A stretch of 9,246 nt of DNA from Oscillospiraceae bacterium UBA6370 (lineage in GTDB: Bacteria; Bacillota; Clostridia; Oscillospirales; Oscillospiraceae). Shown here one piece after another: positions 6,560-9,246 of the stretch. A model generated the notes under the pieces. The model was not told where the DNA came from, did not search any database, and saw only the letters and a program-made list of their open reading frames with translations. Location of the stretch: the NCBI GenBank assembly GCA_002437735.1, contig DJRC01000070.1, forward strand, positions 9,203 to 18,448, written 5' to 3'. How positions within the stretch are numbered: the first letter of the stretch is position 1; every line of letters begins with the position of its first letter. The translations under genes were made by a program, and so were the position numbers.

Positions 6560-7509
6560 TACTGCTGCACCTCCTTTTTGCGTGTAGCACGCAGCTGGAT
6601 CAAGCCGATGGCGGCGACGAGCAGGAAGAACAAAACAGCCTTGGCCTGCGCGGTGCCGCGGGAGTTGACGTTCTGCCCGTAGAACGTGTTGTAGATGTTC
6701 AGCGCCAGCATCTCGGTCGTCTTGATGGCCGAGCCGTCGGACTGGATGATGTAGGGCTGACCGCCCGTGAGGGCAAGGTTCTGGTCAAAGAGCTTGAAGC
6801 TGTTCGTCAGCGTGAGGAAGGTGCAGATGGTGATGGAGGGCATCACGTTCGGGATGGTGACCTTCCAAAGCGTCTGCCAGCGGTTCGCGCCGTCGATCTT
6901 CGCGGCCTCGAGCATATCCTCGGGCACGGCCTGCAAGCCGGCAATGTAAATGATCATCATATAGCCGACCTGCTGCCAGCACATGAGGATGATGAGGCCC
7001 CAGAAGCCGTATTTCGTCTCCAGCAGGATCGACGTGCCGTAGCGCGAGAGGATGCCGTCGAAGATCATCGACCACACATAGCCCAGCACGATGCCGCCGA
7101 TGAGGTTCGGCATGAAGAACACCGTGCGGAAGAGATTGCTCCCCTTGATGCCCTGCGTGAGGGCATAGGCCACGGCGAAAGCCAGCACGTTGATGAACAC
7201 GAGCGAGACGAGCGCAAAGAGCGCCGTGTACCAGAATGAATGGACAAAGCTCGCGTCGTTCAGCGCCTTGATGTAGTTGCCAAAACCGATGAACTGCGCG
7301 TCCGAGGTCGTCTTGAACTTGCAGAACGAGAGGTACACGCCCTTGCAGAACGGGTAGACGAAGCCAATGGCGAAGGCGCAGAGCATGGGGCCCATGAACA
7401 GCGGAGCCCACCGCCGGATCGGACGGCGGACGAGCGAGCTGTTGACGGCTGCTGCGTCGTGTTTACGCTTCAATTCGATCACTCCCATCGAGATAGATTG
7501 ACTGAGCAC
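6559..7509 (-). CDS. Carbohydrate ABC transporter permease, MalF-like
   Basis: First membrane subunit of the sugar importer, 316 residues if read from the GTG given here. Hydrophobic helices are visible at about 35-60, 93-118, 128-150, 170-192, 221-240 and 290-306. The EAA loop PEDMLEAAKIDGANRWQT lies at about 196-213. The start is not settled. The listed GTG has GAGG 8 bases upstream. An ATG at 7488 has no ribosome binding site. A TTG at 7473 has GGGAG 8 bases upstream and would give an N-terminus MKRKHD, which suits a cytoplasmic tail. It lies between the binding-protein gene (98-bp gap with a hairpin) and the second permease (1-base overlap). Confidence 0.94.
   Translation of the reverse strand: MLSQSISMGVIELKRKHDAAAVNSSLVRRPIRRWAPLFMGPMLCAFAIGFVYPFCKGVYLSFCKFKTTSDAQFIGFGNYIKALNDASFVHSFWYTALFALVSLVFINVLAFAVAYALTQGIKGSNLFRTVFFMPNLIGGIVLGYVWSMIFDGILSRYGTSILLETKYGFWGLIILMCWQQVGYMMIIYIAGLQAVPEDMLEAAKIDGANRWQTLWKVTIPNVMPSITICTFLTLTNSFKLFDQNLALTGGQPYIIQSDGSAIKTTEMLALNIYNTFYGQNVNSRGTAQAKAVLFFLLVAAIGLIQLRATRKKEVQQ
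6568..6576 (-). promoter_or_regulatory. Strong ribosome binding site of the MalG-like gene
   Basis: AAGGAGGTG lies 8 bases before the ATG at 6559, inside the last codons of the MalF-like gene. It is close to full complementarity with the 16S rRNA tail and confirms the TAATG-overlapping start. Confidence 0.85.
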
Positions 7510-7544
7510 GGCGCGGGCCTCGTGCGGCCTCTGCCGTGGTAGAA

Positions 7545-7574
7545 GAAGAGGACGGGCGAAGGCCCGCCCTCTTC
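7545..7574 (-). other. Intercistronic hairpin between binding-protein and permease genes
   Basis: Thirteen-base-pair stem with a 4-base loop. Minus-strand arms are GAAGAGGGCGGGC and GCCCGTCCTCTTC. The one non-Watson-Crick pair is G-T on the minus strand (a G-U pair in RNA) but A-C on the plus strand, so the fold is favoured only in the operon transcript. No T-run follows, so it is more likely an mRNA-stabilising or partial-attenuation element than a full terminator. Such elements commonly raise binding-protein output relative to permeases. Confidence 0.7.
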
Positions 7575-7607
7575 ATAAGAATTGTAGGTTTTGCGGTGTG
7601 GAGACGC

Positions 7608-8936
7608 TTAGCCGTTGGCGGCAGCGTACTGCACAGCCCAGCCGTCCACGAACGCGGTCTTGACCTGCTCCCAGTTGGCGTCGGTGGGATCGTTGTCATA
7701 CTGGTTCATCGCGGCGACGATGGCTTCACGGTAGGCGTCGACGTTGGGCTGGAAGTTGGTGACCCAAGGCATGACGTAGTTGCCCTCGGCGGCGTAGGCG
7801 TTGGCGTCGGCCAGGAAGCCGCAGGTGGACTCGGCAGCCTGCTTGTAGGGCATGACGGCGAATTCATCGACCAGCATACGGGAGACCTCAGCGTCGGTGA
7901 CGAGCCAATACATGAAGTCGAGCGTAGCCTGAATGTCCTCGGCGGAGGCCTTGGCGTTCACGGCCCAGCAGTTCTCGGTACCGCAGTTCAGACCGGCCTT
8001 CTCCTCACCGGCAACGCCGCAGTAGAAGGGGATCATGGAGAGGTTGTCGAGACCGTACTGGTCAGCGCCGGTGCCGGTCAGAGCTGCCCACTCCCAGGAG
8101 CCGTTCTGATAGAACACAGCCTGCTCCTTGCCGAACTCGGCCTGAGCGTCATAGCCGCCGGCAGCGAGGGTGGAGGGAGCGACCGCGCTGTTGTTGATGT
8201 AGAGGTCCCAAAGGTTCTTGAAGTTCTGCATGTAGGTACCCTTGATGCTCGGGGGGCAGACCTTCCAGGCGTCGGGATCGTCCACGGACTCATAGTAGTA
8301 TTCGAGGTTGGCGAGGTGGCCGGTGAAGCGCCAGCTGGAGTCGCTGCTCATGGAGGAGGAGGTGAAGGCGTCGAAGCCCAGCTCGGCGGCGCGGGAGTGG
8401 ATGTCCTCGACGACGGCCTTGAGGGTCTCGAAGTTGGTGATGTCGCTGAGCTGATAGCCGGCCTTTGCCAGCAGGTCCTCGTTGACGATGATGCCGTAGC
8501 ACTCATAGCAATAGCCGATGGAGCAGAGCTTGCCGTCGGCATCGTAGAGGTTGTAGGCGTCGGTGGTCAGCTCACCCGCGATGGGGGTGCCGGTTAGGTC
8601 GTAGCAGTAGTCGCCCCAGGTGTCCACGGCGGCCTGGTTGCCGACGACGAACATCGTGGGGGGATTTTCCTTATCCATCGCGGCGGTCAGGGTCTCGTTG
8701 TAGGTGCCGGACGCGGCGGTCTGGATGGTGACGGGCACGCCGGTCTTTTCGGTGTACATCGCGGCGACCTTCTGCAGGGTGCCGTCCGCCTCGGGCTTGA
8801 AGTTCAGCCAGAACACGCGGCCGGCGGCCTCGGTGGTGTCACCGTCGCCGGAGGGCTCTTCGGCCGTCTTATTGCCGCAGGCAACGAGGCTGAGAGCCAT
8901 GACAAGTGCCAGGACAAGCGCAAGATACTTCTTCAT
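7608..8936 (-). CDS. Sugar ABC transporter substrate-binding lipoprotein (family 1, MalE-like)
   Basis: Extracellular, lipid-anchored receptor that delivers sugar to the two permeases (442 residues, typical). Residues 1-19 are a signal peptide (charged MKKY, then a hydrophobic Leu/Ala/Val run) ending in the lipobox LVAC with the acylated Cys20. A Gly/Asp/Glu/Thr-rich tether (21-39) precedes the binding domain. The segments GTYNETLTAAMDKENPPTMF (about 77-96) and GTENCWAVN (about 319-327) match the family 1 solute-binding fold, and many Trp and Tyr residues suit sugar stacking. The mature domain contains nine cysteines (111, 138, 143, 146, 227, 306, 318, 323, 372), many for this family. AAGGAG lies 11 bases before the ATG. 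It is preceded by the regulator gene with a 52-bp gap and followed by a hairpin and the permease genes. Maltodextrin specificity is inferred only from malQ. Confidence 0.94.
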   Translation of the reverse strand: MKKYLALVLALVMALSLVACGNKTAEEPSGDGDTTEAAGRVFWLNFKPEADGTLQKVAAMYTEKTGVPVTIQTAASGTYNETLTAAMDKENPPTMFVVGNQAAVDTWGDYCYDLTGTPIAGELTTDAYNLYDADGKLCSIGYCYECYGIIVNEDLLAKAGYQLSDITNFETLKAVVEDIHSRAAELGFDAFTSSSMSSDSSWRFTGHLANLEYYYESVDDPDAWKVCPPSIKGTYMQNFKNLWDLYINNSAVAPSTLAAGGYDAQAEFGKEQAVFYQNGSWEWAALTGTGADQYGLDNLSMIPFYCGVAGEEKAGLNCGTENCWAVNAKASAEDIQATLDFMYWLVTDAEVSRMLVDEFAVMPYKQAAESTCGFLADANAYAAEGNYVMPWVTNFQPNVDAYREAIVAAMNQYDNDPTDANWEQVKTAFVDGWAVQYAAANG

Positions 8937-8964
8937 GTTTCATTGATCTCCTTATTCAAATTTA

Positions 8965-8988
8965 TTTTCACGCGATATCGCGGGAAAA
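8965..8988. promoter_or_regulatory. 24-bp near-perfect palindrome, putative LacI-type operator
   Basis: Arms TTTTCACGCGAT and ATCGCGGGAAAA on the plus strand are complementary at 11 of 12 positions, with the perfect core CGCGATATCGCG. It abuts the regulator's stop codon and lies 28 bases upstream of the binding-protein start. No T-run follows on the minus strand, which argues against a terminator. LacI-family operators are even-length palindromes with a central symmetric core, so binding by the adjacent regulator is a reasonable inference. I see no convincing promoter beside it. Confidence 0.5.
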
Positions 8989-9246
8989 TCATTTCGTCAG
9001 GTCGCGCACGGATTCGCCCGCGCGCAGGGTGGTCGGCAGCGTAAGATGGTCGTGCGCGCCGCCGCGGATGACGCCGAGCAGCAGCTCGACGCTTTTTGTG
9101 CCCATGGCCGTCATCGGCTGGCAGAGGGTGGTGAGCATGGGATGGATGTACTCGGAGACGTTGATGCCGTCGATGGCGATGATGGAGCAGTCCTCGGGAA
9201 TGGAGCGCCCGCTCTCGCGCAGGGCGCGCATCGCGCCGATGGCCAT
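8989..9246 (-). CDS. LacI/GalR-family transcriptional regulator, C-terminal end (cut by right edge)
   Basis: The last 85 residues of a protein that normally has about 330. They match the C-terminal part of the periplasmic-binding-protein-like sensor domain. Visible signatures are AMRALRESGRSIPEDCSIIA (about 5-24), IDGINVSEYIHPMLTTLCQP (about 25-44) and the helix MGTKSVELLLGVIRG; the DG...P.LTT..QP pattern is typical of LacI/PurR relatives. The DNA-binding head is outside the window, so the repressor or activator role cannot be tested. The Met at the right edge is almost certainly internal. It lies upstream of and parallel to the sugar transporter genes with a 52-bp gap that contains a palindrome, which suggests that it controls them in response to the sugar. 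Confidence 0.9.
   Translation of the reverse strand: MAIGAMRALRESGRSIPEDCSIIAIDGINVSEYIHPMLTTLCQPMTAMGTKSVELLLGVIRGGAHDHLTLPTTLRAGESVRDLTK

Noticed and set aside
7581..7586. TACAAT on the minus strand as a -10 box of a promoter before the MalF-like gene
   Set aside because: No -35-like hexamer occurs 16-18 bp upstream, and the genes read as one operon.
7536..8597. Plus-strand open frame (353 codons) opposite the binding-protein gene
   Set aside because: Gly/Val-rich mirror translation of a well-supported lipoprotein gene; no domain.

Overview
All genes in this window read on the minus strand, so the biology runs from right to left. Base composition is GC-rich (roughly 60% or more by eye). 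The sequence also has perfect or near-perfect sigma-A promoters, strong AGGAGG-type ribosome binding sites, a short Gram-positive lipoprotein signal peptide and a CsoR-family copper sensor. Together these suggest a high-GC member of the Firmicutes/Clostridia, plausibly a gut Oscillospiraceae such as an Oscillibacter or Flavonifractor relative. That placement is inference from style and protein families, not from a marker gene.

Right part (9246 to 4134): a carbohydrate uptake and processing cluster in the order LacI-type regulator (only its C-terminal end is in the window), sugar-binding lipoprotein, two ABC permeases (MalF-like and MalG-like) and a GH77 4-alpha-glucanotransferase (malQ). The permease genes overlap by one base, and malQ begins 6 bases after the second permease. 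malQ suggests that the imported sugar is a maltodextrin or another alpha-1,4-glucan. No ATPase gene is present, so the transporter presumably uses a MsmK/MalK-type ATPase encoded elsewhere. A 24-bp near-palindrome touches the regulator's stop codon upstream of the binding-protein gene. A strong hairpin separates the binding-protein gene from the permease genes. A hairpin with a short T-run follows malQ.

Middle (4129 to 1427): a single-gene unit with its own promoter and its own terminator. It encodes an 870-residue protein that joins a complete EF-G/Tet(M)-like translational GTPase to a C-terminal YacP/Rae1-type NYN ribonuclease domain. This is the most interesting item in the window. The architecture suggests a factor that enters the ribosomal A site and cuts the mRNA or another RNA there. 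It would probably be misannotated as a tetracycline-resistance ribosomal protection protein.

Left part (1422 to 1): a copper-homeostasis operon, a CsoR-type repressor followed by the copper-exporting P-type ATPase copA, which is cut by the left edge. Its promoter is TTGACA, 17 bp, TATAGT. One CsoR-type operator fills the promoter spacer and a second covers the predicted transcription start, an arrangement expected to give tight copper-responsive autoregulation. No gap of 300 bases without a gene occurs, and I saw no tRNA, rRNA, CRISPR array or insertion sequence.
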